A stretch of 64,000 nucleotides of DNA. Source: Carbonactinospora thermoautotrophica. Its GTDB lineage: Bacteria > Actinomycetota > Actinomycetes > Streptomycetales > Carbonactinosporaceae. A program made the translations under genes and the position numbers. The notes under the pieces were generated by a model. It was not told the origin of the DNA and made no database searches. It was given only the letters and a program-made list of their open reading frames with translations. This document shows positions 52,997 to 64,000 of the stretch, one piece after another. The stretch's first letter is position 1. Each line of letters begins with the position of its first letter. The stretch lies in the NCBI RefSeq assembly GCF_001543895.1, contig NZ_JYIJ01000018.1, positions 558,001 through 622,000 on the forward strand, given 5' to 3'.

Positions 52997-53185
52997 CCGC
53001 GGCTGGCGTGCCTGGGCCGCCCACCGGCCTGACCTGGCGACCCTCCTCCCGCAGGCCGCGGGGTTCCGGCCGACCACGCCCGGGCGAGGGCCTGTTCCCG
53101 GGGGAGGGCGGGCGGCGCCCGTGTTCGGCGCCACATTCACACCGGCCGCGGTTTCAGGCCGTCTCCCACGGGCAAGAACGCGATC

Positions 53186-53211
53186 GTTTCGTATGTTCCC
53201 GAGCAGGGATA
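53186..53211 (+). promoter_or_regulatory. sigma-B/F type promoter of the STAS-RsbW-SigB operon
   Basis: GTTT-N16-GGGATA lies 24 bases upstream of the STAS start codon and fits the GTTT/GGGTAW promoter pattern of actinobacterial SigB/SigF-type factors. The operon encodes such a factor, so positive autoregulation is likely. Confidence 0.65.
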
Positions 53212-53234
53212 CCGCCGCGTACCGGAGGGGGTAC

Positions 53235-53591
53235 ATGATCGGGCTCACGATGAGCCAGGTACGTGCCGCTGGAGACGAGGTCGAGCTCGCGCTCGAGGGG
53301 GAGATCGATCTGGACTCCGCGGCCGTGTTGCGACAGGCACTGGACGACTGTTTCGAAGCCGGGCACCGATGCCTGGTGCTGGACATGGGCGAGGTCACGT
53401 TCTGCGACTCCAGCGGGCTCGGCGCGCTCGTCGCCGCGCTGAAGCGGGCGCGGGCACGCGGGGGCTGGGTCCGCCTGGAGAACGTGCGTCCCCAGGTGGC
53501 GAAGCTCTTCGAGATCACCGGCCTCGCGCAGGCGTTCACGCCCGGCCCGGGCGCTGCGGGCGACCCCGACGCGGCCACTCCTTCCGCCTGA
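53235..53591 (+). CDS. rsbV: anti-sigma factor antagonist (STAS, RsbV-like)
   Basis: 118 residues. Single STAS domain: ELALEGEIDLDSAAVLRQAL and CLVLDMGEVTFCDSSGLGALVAAL; the second Ser in DSSGL is the likely phosphorylation site. First of three genes with an anti-sigma factor and a sigma factor. Free, dephosphorylated protein would bind the anti-sigma factor. ATG 53235 after CCGGAGGGGG. Different from the STAS protein at 4916 in the same window. Confidence 0.92.
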   Translation: MIGLTMSQVRAAGDEVELALEGEIDLDSAAVLRQALDDCFEAGHRCLVLDMGEVTFCDSSGLGALVAALKRARARGGWVRLENVRPQVAKLFEITGLAQAFTPGPGAAGDPDAATPSA

Positions 53592-53637
53592 GATTCGGAT
53601 GTGGTTTACACCGCTCGCGGGGGCATGGGATTAGGGG

Positions 53638-54075
53638 ATGGAACCGATGGATTCCCTGGAGCAGATCCACGCCGCAGCGCCGCCGCCGGCCGGTGAGGTG
53701 GGCGAGCAGGTGGAGCTGGCGTTGCCCGCACGCGGCTACGTGTCGCTGGCCAGGACGGTGACCACCGCGCTCGCGGCCCGCGTCGGGCTGACCGTGGAGG
53801 AGATCGAGGAGGTGCGCATCGCGGTGGACGAGGCGTGCGCACTGCTGATCCCACGGGTACCGGAGGGCGGGCGGCTGCTGTGCCGGTACGAGCTGGCCGA
53901 CGGCCGGCTCACGGTCACCACGTCCGCCGAGTGCCGGACCACCGAGCCGCTGCCGGAGGACAGCTTCTCCTGGCTGGTGCTCACCACTCTCGCCGAGAAG
54001 GTACAGACGGGAAGGACGGCCGACCAGGCATACATCCGCTGGAGCAAGAGCCGCGCGACCGAGGGGGATGCATGA
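53638..54075 (+). CDS. rsbW: anti-sigma factor kinase (RsbW-like HATPase)
   Basis: 145 residues. GHKL-type ATPase: N-box IEEVRIAVDEACALLI and later SFSWLVLTTLAEKV; the G-box is weakly conserved. It should hold the downstream sigma factor and phosphorylate the STAS antagonist. ATG 53638 with GATTAGGGGATGG; its stop overlaps the sigma start (ATGA), ensuring matched amounts of the two proteins. Confidence 0.85.
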   Translation: MEPMDSLEQIHAAAPPPAGEVGEQVELALPARGYVSLARTVTTALAARVGLTVEEIEEVRIAVDEACALLIPRVPEGGRLLCRYELADGRLTVTTSAECRTTEPLPEDSFSWLVLTTLAEKVQTGRTADQAYIRWSKSRATEGDA

Positions 54076-54872
54076 CGGCAGTTCCGCTGGCACGTGAACG
54101 CCTGGCTGACGCGCCGAAGCTGACCTGCGAGGAGCTGTTCGGCCGGATGGCCGAGCTGCCGGAGGACGATCCGGAGCGGGCGCGCCTGCGCGAGTACCTG
54201 ATCGAGTCGCAGCTGCCGCTCGCCCGGCAGCTCGCGTTGCGCTTCGCCAACCGAGGCGAGTCCATGGACGACCTCATCCAGGTCGCCATGCTGGGCCTGG
54301 TCAAGGCGGTGGACGGGTTCGACCCCGGGTACGGCACCCTCTTCAGCACGTACGCGGTCCCGGTCATCGTCGGGGAGATCAAGCGCCACTTCCGGGACCG
54401 GACCTGGGCCGTCCGGGTGCCCCGTCGCCTCCAGGAGCTGCGCCAGGAGATCAACAAGGCCTCCAGCGAGCTGACGCTCCGCCTCGGCCACGCGCCGACG
54501 GTCGCCGAGCTCGCCCAACACCTGGGCGTGAGCGAGGACGAGATCATCGAGGGCCTGGACGCCGACAACGCCTACAGCACGCTCTCGCTCGACCAGCCGG
54601 CCCCCAGCGAGGACAAGGACGACGGCCTCGCCCTCACCGACACGCTCGGCGCCGACGACGACGCGCTGGAGGGCGTGGAGTACCGCGAGTCGCTCCGCCC
54701 CCTACTGGAGAAGCTGCCGGAGCGGGAGAAGAAGATCCTGCTGCTGCGCTTCTTCGGCAACATGACCCAGTCGCAGATCGGCGAGCGGATCGGCATCTCG
54801 CAGATGCACGTCTCCCGGCTGCTGGCCAAGACGCTCGCCCAGCTCCGCGCCGAGCTGTTGAAGGAAGAGTGA
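54072..54872 (+). CDS. sigB: SigB/SigF-family RNA polymerase sigma factor
   Basis: 266 residues. Region 2 (LIQVAMLGLVKAVDGFDPGYGTLFSTYAVPVIVGEIKRHFRD), region 3 (LGHAPTVAELAQHLGV) and region 4 (LPEREKKILLLRFFGNMTQSQIGERIGISQMHVSRLLAKTL) are complete; no region 1.1. This is the SigB/SigF/WhiG-like group that serves stress, spore or late-growth genes. It is controlled by RsbW and RsbV encoded directly upstream. ATG 54072 overlaps the rsbW stop. Confidence 0.96.
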   Translation: MTAVPLARERLADAPKLTCEELFGRMAELPEDDPERARLREYLIESQLPLARQLALRFANRGESMDDLIQVAMLGLVKAVDGFDPGYGTLFSTYAVPVIVGEIKRHFRDRTWAVRVPRRLQELRQEINKASSELTLRLGHAPTVAELAQHLGVSEDEIIEGLDADNAYSTLSLDQPAPSEDKDDGLALTDTLGADDDALEGVEYRESLRPLLEKLPEREKKILLLRFFGNMTQSQIGERIGISQMHVSRLLAKTLAQLRAELLKEE

Positions 54873-54881
54873 GCCGCGAAC

Positions 54882-54902
54882 AGCACCCGGCGCGCTGGTG
54901 CT
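54882..54902 (+). terminator. hairpin after sigB
   Basis: AGCACC-N9-GGTGCT just after the sigB stop; short stem with no T-run. It would separate the sigma operon from the cobalamin riboswitch. Confidence 0.45.
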
Positions 54903-54923
54903 CCCTAGACTCTTCCCTAGACT
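54903..54923 (+). promoter_or_regulatory. two CCCTAGACT copies, probable -10 region of the cobN transcript
   Basis: CCCTAGACT occurs at 54903-54911 and again at 54915-54923. TAGACT resembles a -10 hexamer, and the site lies right in front of the riboswitch. Which copy is used is unknown. Confidence 0.4.
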
Positions 54924-55135
54924 TGCGCCGCGACGGCGAGGAAGGAACCCGGTGCGAATCCGGGGCGGTCCCGCCACTGTGACCGGGTAGCTCAAACCAG
55001 CGGGCTCCCGTGGCCGCTGCCGCAGCCGGGGTGGTCCCGCGCCTGCCGGCGGTCGGGGAGCGCGTCGTGGTGGCCACGGCCGCGCGGGCGGCTGGAAGGC
55101 CGGGGCGAGCGCTGATCCGGGAGCCAGGAGACTTC
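54922..55135 (+). ncRNA. cobalamin riboswitch upstream of cobN
   Basis: Typical AdoCbl riboswitch: conserved core GGAACCCGGTGCGAATCCGG with GGGCGGTCCCGCCACTGTGACCGG, and the B12 box AGCCAGGAGAC at 55122-55132. It ends about 50 bases before cobN. High cobalamin should reduce cobN expression, most likely by hiding the ribosome-binding site (GAAGGAGG at 55174-55181) in the mRNA. Ends are approximate. Confidence 0.93.
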
Positions 55136-55186
55136 GTGCCGTCGGTCCCGACGAGCCCGGGGCGAGGTACCCCGAAGGAGGACGAC

Positions 55187-58858
<3,672 letters not shown>

Positions 58859-59576
58859 GGGCAGGGGCCGTTGAAGAGCGACACGGTGACCCGGCGGGGC
58901 TCGGCCTCGCCGGGGACCCGGATCTCCAGCGGGACGCAGGCGCGAACCCGCCCGCCCTTGAGCCGGAACCCGCCGACGAACGCGGTGTCGGTTCCCGGGC
59001 ACGCCTGGTACGTCACGGCCTCGTCGCCCTCCTCAGCGGCGGGGTGGGACAAGGCGGCGTAGGAGCGGGCCGGGGCGGCGACCGTCACCGTGACGGTCGC
59101 CCCGGCCCGGACCACCGTGCCGACCTTGTAGAAGCCGAGATCCGGGCCCGCTCCATAGTCCTCCGGCCGCATCGACTGCCAGCGGCGCAGGCTCGGATAA
59201 CGCACCGGACCCACGATGAGGTCGTCGGGCCCGGGCGGCGTCGGATCCGGGTGACCCCAGCGTTGGCAGGCCAGCACGCGAGGATTGGCCGCGGCGCCCG
59301 CGGCCGGCGCCGGCGGGGGCATCGCGGTAGCCCGCGTGGGTTCCGGCGGGCCTGGTTCGCCGGTGCAGGCGGCCAGCAGGAGAACAGGCAGGAGAACACT
59401 GCCCGCCGTGAGCACGGCCGCCCTCGACGCCGTGTCGGGTACCGCCATGTCCGCCCCCTGACCCGCCCCGCCGCGCGCGTGGGCCACCCGTAGGGTAGCC
59501 GCCGGGCGTCCGGTCCGCGACGGTCCGCGCGGTGGGCAGGGGCCGCCGTGCCCGGCACGGCGGCCCCGCCAGCGGC

Positions 59577-59771
59577 TCACTCCTCGACCTGGATGACGCG
59601 CGCGAAGTCGGCGCACTCGTCGCACCAGATCCATTCACCGACCCGCGCGTACCCCTCGCGGATCCAGCCGTGTCCGCAGGCGCGCAGCACCCGGCGCAGC
59701 GGGGACGAGGGCCGCACGGGCGTACCCGTCCGGTTGCGCGGCACGCGCCGCCGGTGAGTCGTGGTCTTCAT
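59577..59771 (-). CDS. small zinc-ribbon-like protein
   Basis: 64 residues. Very basic first half (MKTTTHRRRVPRNRTGTP) and a C-terminal part with ACGHGWIREGYARVGEWIWCDECADFARVI. Cys-x-His and Cys-x2-Cys could bind one zinc ion. ATG 59771 with a strong GAGGAGGT site six bases upstream; an in-frame upstream extension is unnecessary. Stand-alone, function unknown. Confidence 0.8.
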   Translation of the reverse strand: MKTTTHRRRVPRNRTGTPVRPSSPLRRVLRACGHGWIREGYARVGEWIWCDECADFARVIQVEE

Positions 59772-60130
59772 GCCGCACCTCCTCTCCGTCGTGGCTGATC
59801 GGGGTGGAGCGAACCGCACGTCCACTTTTCAACGGCGGGGAGCATCCGGTATCTGCCCGCGTGGCCGGGTTTTCGGCTGACCAGCCCGGCGGCTTCCCGC
59901 TGCGGACCCGTCCGCCGGACCGGCCGGTTTCAAGGTGCCTTCGAACACCGGAGCCTTCAAGCCGTTTCCGCGCGGCCGCTCGGCTGAAGGCACCCGTGGC
60001 GACGCTTCGGCGGGTTTCCCCATCGCCCCGATTCGGCCAGGTGAGACGGCGCACATCCCATCCGTGGTTCATTTTCTGTTCACCATCGCGTCATGCTTTG
60101 CTCATCCTGGTGTGGTGTGGATTGCTCGAT
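59772..60130. other. 359-base intergenic region
   Basis: No supported gene; divergent promoters for the zinc-ribbon gene and the first acetyltransferase must lie here. The stretch at 60060-60130 is AT-richer and is the likely promoter of the acetyltransferase, which may be leaderless. Confidence 0.5.
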
Positions 60131-60586
60131 ATGAGTGGACATACTGGCCTCGTGGCCAGGACGGCGTATCGGTACGGCTCGATCGACCAGATCGACGCCC
60201 GGATGCTGTACCAGTTGCTCCGGCTGCGTATCCAGGTCTTCGTCGTCGAGCGACAGATGCCCCGCATGGAACTGGACGACATCGACGTCAACGACAAGAC
60301 CGTTCATCTGTGGGCGGAACGCTCCGGTGAGGTCGTCGCGGGGCTGCGGCTGCACGAGCAGGACGACGGGGCGTTCCGGGTGAGCCGGCTGTGCACGGCC
60401 CTGGAGGCGCGCGGCCAGGGCCTGGCGACCAAGCTGATGCAGCACGCGATCACGATGGCGAAACGGCGCGAGGTCGTGGTGGACGCCCCGATCCGGACGC
60501 GCGGTTTCTTCGAGCGGCTCGGGTTCCGGCAGGAAGGCGAGAAGTTCGTCAAGGACGGCATGCCTCACGTCGAGCTGAGGTTGTAG
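60131..60586 (+). CDS. ElaA-like GNAT N-acetyltransferase (first of two)
   Basis: 151 residues. GNAT fold with IQVFVVERQMPRMELDDIDV (ElaA-type N-terminus), acetyl-CoA P-loop RGQGLATKLM and FFERLGFRQEGEKFVKDGMPHVEL. ATG 60131 is the best start, but no clear ribosome-binding site precedes it. It is followed after 46 bases by a paralogue of similar length and sequence. Substrate unknown. Confidence 0.88.
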   Translation: MSGHTGLVARTAYRYGSIDQIDARMLYQLLRLRIQVFVVERQMPRMELDDIDVNDKTVHLWAERSGEVVAGLRLHEQDDGAFRVSRLCTALEARGQGLATKLMQHAITMAKRREVVVDAPIRTRGFFERLGFRQEGEKFVKDGMPHVELRL

Positions 60587-60632
60587 TCTTTGGCGGCTGG
60601 TGATCAAAACCACTCGTACCGGGAAACCCCCC

Positions 60633-61094
60633 ATGACCAGGCACCACGCCGCCCAGCCCGGCTCGCCCGAGATCCGCTCGGCGCGATTCGACGAGCTCGA
60701 CGCGCGCACCCTGTACCGGCTGCTGAAGCTGCGGGTGGAGGTGTTCGTCGTCGAGCAGAAGTGCCCTTACCCCGAGCTCGACGGCCGCGACCTGGAGCCG
60801 GCCACCGTCCACCTGTGGGCGGAGCGTGACGGCGAGCCCATCGGCTACCTGCGGATCCTCACCGAGGCGGACGGCTCGGCCCGCATCGGCCGGGTGGCGA
60901 CCGCCGGCCCGGCCCGTGGTCGGGGCGTGGCCAGCCGGCTCGTGGAGCGCGCGCTCGCGATGATCGGCGACCGCCCGACGGTGCTGGACGCCCAGTCCCA
61001 CCTCACCAACTGGTACGCCCGGTTCGGGTTCGTGCGGACCGGGCCGGAGTTCGTCGAGGACGGCATCCCGCACGTGCCCATGGGCCGGCGCTGA
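60633..61094 (+). CDS. ElaA-like GNAT N-acetyltransferase (second of two)
   Basis: 153 residues. Same layout as its neighbour: VEVFVVEQKCPYPELDGRDL, P-loop RGRGVASRLV, WYARFGFVRTGPEFVEDGIPHVPM. The two share the start of the fold and the end but differ in the middle, so they probably arose by duplication. ATG 60633; an earlier GTG at 60600 adds a short unconserved extension. Confidence 0.9.
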   Translation: MTRHHAAQPGSPEIRSARFDELDARTLYRLLKLRVEVFVVEQKCPYPELDGRDLEPATVHLWAERDGEPIGYLRILTEADGSARIGRVATAGPARGRGVASRLVERALAMIGDRPTVLDAQSHLTNWYARFGFVRTGPEFVEDGIPHVPMGRR

Positions 61095-61125
61095 GCACGC
61101 CGGGCGAGCCGCGGGAACCTCGGCG

Positions 61126-62076
61126 TCAGGATTTCGGGAGGTAGGCGTTCACCCAGCGGTCCAGCTCGGCGAACACCCGCTCTCGCACCGGCGCGGCGGA
61201 CAGCACCAGGTCGTGGATGGCGCCCTCGACCCGGATCAGGGTCACGTGCCGGCCCAGGTTCGGGGCCCAGCGGGCGATCTGCGCCACGTCCAGCACCGAG
61301 TCGGTGCGGCGGATCACCTCGTTCCAGGCCCGGGGCCGGCTGCTCTCGGCCGAGCACATGACCAGCACCGGGCAGCGGATGTCCAGGCCCTGGTGGAGCT
61401 GTCGGTGACCGAGGCGGATCGCGCGCAGCCAGCCGGACCGCACCGGCCACGGCTCGATCGGCTTCCAGGTGAGGTCGAAGTCCCACTCCCCGTTCGCGGA
61501 GGCGTGGATGCTGCGCGCGTACAGGTCGGTCAGCTTGAACGGCATGGTGATGCCCGGCCGACGCGCGCCCAGCGCGTCGATCACCGGACCGGCCACCATG
61601 CGCAGCAGCCGGGAGGCGTTGAAGTCGAAGAACGGGCTGTTCAAGAACATCGCGTCCACCAGGTCCCGGTCGCGCACCCGGTGCGCCCACAAGGACGCGG
61701 TCAGCCCGCCCGTGGAGTGCGCGTTGAGCAGCAGGACCGAGTTGCCGTCCTCCTCGCGGATGATCCGTACGGCCTCGTCGATCTCGGCGAAGTACTCCGA
61801 CAGGTCCCGGCAGAAGTGCGGTGTCTGGTGCGGCAGCGTCGACCGGCCGCACTTGCGCAGGTCGAGCGCGTAGAAGTGGAACCCGCGCTCCACGTACCAG
61901 TCCGCGAGCTGGGTCTGGAAGAAGTAGTCGACGAACCCGTGTACGTACAGCACGGCCCGGTTCGACGGTTCCGGGCAGGCGCGGCGCACCAGGGTCGCCA
62001 CCACCTCGCCCTCGTAGTCGTCGGGGAAACGCAGCGTTCTCGCCTCGTACGGCTCGCCCAGCACGTCCACGGACAT
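61126..62076 (-). CDS. alpha/beta hydrolase
   Basis: 316 residues, no signal. Nucleophile elbow LNAHSTGGLTA (Ala replaces the first Gly of GxSxG), oxyanion region VHGFVDYFFQ, acid candidate Asp in the strand around CPVLVMCSAE, and catalytic His in GAIHDLVLS. Family of serine lipases/peptidases including monoglyceride-lipase-like enzymes. ATG 62076 begins MSVDVLGEPYEAR. Divergent from the riboswitch-controlled chelatase gene. Substrate unknown. Confidence 0.9.
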   Translation of the reverse strand: MSVDVLGEPYEARTLRFPDDYEGEVVATLVRRACPEPSNRAVLYVHGFVDYFFQTQLADWYVERGFHFYALDLRKCGRSTLPHQTPHFCRDLSEYFAEIDEAVRIIREEDGNSVLLLNAHSTGGLTASLWAHRVRDRDLVDAMFLNSPFFDFNASRLLRMVAGPVIDALGARRPGITMPFKLTDLYARSIHASANGEWDFDLTWKPIEPWPVRSGWLRAIRLGHRQLHQGLDIRCPVLVMCSAESSRPRAWNEVIRRTDSVLDVAQIARWAPNLGRHVTLIRVEGAIHDLVLSAAPVRERVFAELDRWVNAYLPKS

Positions 62077-62204
62077 GACGGAAGTCTGGCCCGCGCGTCC
62101 GGCCTTGGCAAAGGAGCTGGCACCGGAGCTGGCAGCCGAACCGCCGCCCGGGTGTGATCTCCCGCGCGTTGCGCGGCTCCCCTGTCCGGTCGAACAGATC
62201 TTGT

Positions 62205-62430
62205 GCCATGCTTGCGGGCGACGGTTGCGGAGGAACCCGGTGCGAATCCGGGGCGGTCCCGCCACTGTGACCGGGAAGTTCGCTTCCAACGAACGGGCTC
62301 GATCGCCGCAGAGCCGGGGCGGTCCCCGCTCCGGCGCGACGGTTCGTTTCGGACCCCGCCGAGGCCACGGCCCAGCGGCTGGAAGGCCGGGAGCGAGCGA
62401 TGATCCGGGAGCCAGGAGACTCCGGGCCGT
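62205..62430 (+). ncRNA. cobalamin riboswitch upstream of the chelatase gene
   Basis: Second AdoCbl riboswitch. The core from GGAACCCGGTGCGAATCCGG through the GCCACTGTGACCGG part is identical over about 43 bases to the one before cobN, and the B12 box AGCCAGGAGAC is at 62410-62420. It precedes the leader ORF and the ChlI/ChlD gene. Boundaries approximate. Confidence 0.93.
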
Positions 62431-62505
62431 CCGCCGCACCCGGGCGTGTCATCCGGGCGCGGCGAGGACCCTGACGGGCGTGGATACCCGGAGGAGGAGT
62501 TCGGC

Positions 62506-62535
62506 ATGACCGCTGTCCCGGGACGGGCGCGATGA
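62506..62535 (+). CDS. 9-codon leader ORF between riboswitch and chelatase gene
   Basis: ATG 62506 with a strong GGAGGAGG site encodes MTAVPGRAR and stops in an ATGA that overlaps the chelatase start. The chelatase start itself has only GGACGGGC before it, so ribosomes may reach it by re-initiation after the mini-ORF. The riboswitch could then act on the mini-ORF's site. Alternatively it is a chance frame. Confidence 0.45.
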   Translation: MTAVPGRAR

Positions 62536-64000
62536 GCGCCGTGGGATACCCGTTCTCGGCGATCGTGGGGCTGGCGGACCTGCGGCTCGCGCTGTTGCTC
62601 AACGCCGTGTCACCGGCCATCGGCGGCGTCCTCGTGCGCGGCGAGAAGGGCACGGCCAAGTCCACCATGGTGCGCGCGCTGGCCGCGCTGCTGCCCGAGG
62701 TGGACGTGGTGGCCGGCTGCCGGTTCGCCTGCGACCCGGCACAGCCCGACCCGGCCTGCCCGGACGGGCCGCACGAGGCGTCCGCGCCGTATGAGACGCG
62801 GCGTGCCAGGCTCGTGGAGCTGCCGGTCGGCGCCACCGAGGACCGGCTGGTGGGCTCACTCGACCTGGAGCGCGCGCTCACCGAGGGCGTCAAGGCGTAC
62901 GAGCCGGGGCTGCTTGCCGCCGCGCACCGCGGCGTGCTGTACGTCGACGAGGTCAACCTGCTGCACGACCACCTGGTCGACCTGCTGCTCGACGCCGCCG
63001 CCATGGGCACCTGCCACGTGGAGCGCGAAGGCGTGTCGGTCCGCCACGCCGCGCGGTTCCTGCTGGTCGGCACCATGAACCCCGAGGAGGGCGAGCTGCG
63101 CCCGCAGCTGCTCGACCGGTTCGGGCTCACGGTCGAGGTCCGGGCCAGCCGCGATCCGGGCGAACGCGCCGAGGTGGTGCGCCGCCGGCTCGCGTACGAG
63201 GCCGACCCGGCCGGGTTCGCCGCCCGGTGGCGGGAGGCCGACGAGGAACTGGCCCGCCGGATCGCCGACGCCCGCGCGCTGCTGCCGCGCGTCGAGTTGC
63301 CCGACACCGAGCTGGAGCGGATCGCCCGGGTGTGCGCGGCGTTCGAGGTGGACGGCCTGCGTGCCGACCTGGTGACCGCCCGCGCCGCGATCGCGCTCGC
63401 CGCCTGGCACGGCCGGGACCGGGTGACCGCCGACGACGTGCGCCAGGCCGCGTTGCTCGCCCTGCCGCACCGGCGCCGCCGCAACCCCTTCGACGCGCCC
63501 GGCCTGGACCCCGAAACCCTGGACGAGGCGCTGGGCGAGCCCGACCCGGACCCCGAGCCCCCGGCCGGCGGGCCGGGCGGCCAGGACGGCGACCGGGCGG
63601 AGGGCAGCGCCGACCACAGCGCCGACCACAGCGTCGAGCAGGGCGCCGACCACGGCGCCGAGCAGGGCGCCGAGCCCCCACCGGGGCCCGGCGCGGCCGA
63701 GCAGGCGCCGGTCAAGCCGGGCGAGCCGTTCCGGGCGCGGTTGTTGTCGGTGCCGGGCGTCGGCTCCGGCCGGGCCGGCCGCCGGTCCCGGGCCGAGACC
63801 TCCTACGGCCGCACGGTGCGTGCCCGCCGGCCCGTCCAGCCGGTCACCCGGCTGCACCTGACCGGCACGCTGCGCGCCGCCGCCCCCCACCAGGTGGCGC
63901 GCGGCCGCGCGCCGGGCGGCGGGCTGGTCCTGCGCCGGGAGGACCTGCGCGAGGCGGTCCGCGAGGGCCGGGAGGGCAACCTCGTGCTGTTCGTCGTGGA
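62532..64000 (+). CDS. fused ChlI/ChlD-type cobalt/magnesium chelatase ATPase subunit (partial)
   Basis: 489 full codons seen, cut by the window end. N-terminal AAA domain: Walker [11 protein letters not shown], Walker [15 protein letters not shown], sensor-like [22 protein letters not shown]; then a long acidic, Pro/Gly and His-rich linker ([15 protein letters not shown]; a [18 protein letters not shown]-type run) and the beginning of a von Willebrand A domain (LVLFVVD at the edge, just before the expected MIDAS). The partner of CobN in cobalt insertion in actinobacteria. Riboswitch upstream. ATG 62532 overlaps the leader stop. Confidence 0.92.
   Translation, partial: MSAVGYPFSAIVGLADLRLALLLNAVSPAIGGVLVRGEKGTAKSTMVRALAALLPEVDVVAGCRFACDPAQPDPACPDGPHEASAPYETRRARLVELPVGATEDRLVGSLDLERALTEGVKAYEPGLLAAAHRGVLYVDEVNLLHDHLVDLLLDAAAMGTCHVEREGVSVRHAARFLLVGTMNPEEGELRPQLLDRFGLTVEVRASRDPGERAEVVRRRLAYEADPAGFAARWREADEELARRIADARALLPRVELPDTELERIARVCAAFEVDGLRADLVTARAAIALAAWHGRDRVTADDVRQAALLALPHRRRRNPFDAPGLDPETLDEALGEPDPDPEPPAGGPGGQDGDRAEGSADHSADHSVEQGADHGAEQGAEPPPGPGAAEQAPVKPGEPFRARLLSVPGVGSGRAGRRSRAETSYGRTVRARRPVQPVTRLHLTGTLRAAAPHQVARGRAPGGGLVLRREDLREAVREGREGNLVLFVV

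Overview
This 64 kb window is very GC-rich throughout, with dense genes, GTG and TTG starts, and many ATGA/GTGA stop-start overlaps. It looks like the chromosome of an actinobacterium. Several blocks follow a gene order I remember from Streptomyces (thiolase/FadB, RNase D, response regulator, DUF3000, HemE, HemG/CgoX, HemQ, TIGR04222/DUF692/SCO6045-like). The single-polypeptide CobN, the bacterial histone-fold protein and overall gene content would suit a Streptosporangiales-like lineage; that placement is inference. I found no rRNA, tRNA or CRISPR.

Layout. 1-5.3 kb: end of an amino-acid permease, an acyl-CoA dehydrogenase-like enzyme, a large PAS/GAF/PP2C phosphatase and a STAS antagonist. 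5.4-8.7 kb: a fadA-fadB beta-oxidation operon. 9.0-15.7 kb: surface glycan and iron genes (FAD oxidoreductase, flippase-like/glycosyltransferase fusion, epimerase, polytopic membrane protein, tiny lipoprotein, FTR1 iron permease) around a strong IdeR/DtxR iron box. 15.8-22.8 kb: RNase D, a LuxR-type regulator, DUF3000 and coproporphyrin-dependent haem synthesis (HemE, CgoX/HemG, HemQ), with an Rrf2 regulator facing a perfect operator palindrome. 22.8-24.8 kb: a three-gene unit of a membrane protein with a Cys/Gly tail, a DUF692/MNIO enzyme and its partner protein, a plausible peptide-modification system.

25-38.9 kb: MsrB, CYTH-CHAD, a beta-propeller protein, a Usp-like protein, an ATP-dependent ligase homologue that lacks its catalytic lysine, a decaying IS200/IS605 element, ZapE, SerB, a Tat-exported GxGYxYP protein and a DEAD-box helicase. 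38.9-49.9 kb: cold-shock protein, TPR-AAA ATPase, a DUF1931 histone-fold protein and FUSC transporter in a compositionally different stretch, MpaB-like oxygenase, ABC ATPase, NfeD-SPFH pair and TauE permease.

50.4-64 kb: cobalamin synthesis (CbiB, CobQ, CobN, start of a fused ChlI/ChlD chelatase subunit) with two nearly identical cobalamin riboswitches, one ahead of cobN and one ahead of the chelatase gene. Embedded is a STAS - anti-sigma - SigB/F operon (53.2-54.9 kb) with a promoter that resembles the target of its own sigma factor. Two tandem ElaA-like acetyltransferases and an alpha/beta hydrolase lie between the two riboswitch-controlled genes.
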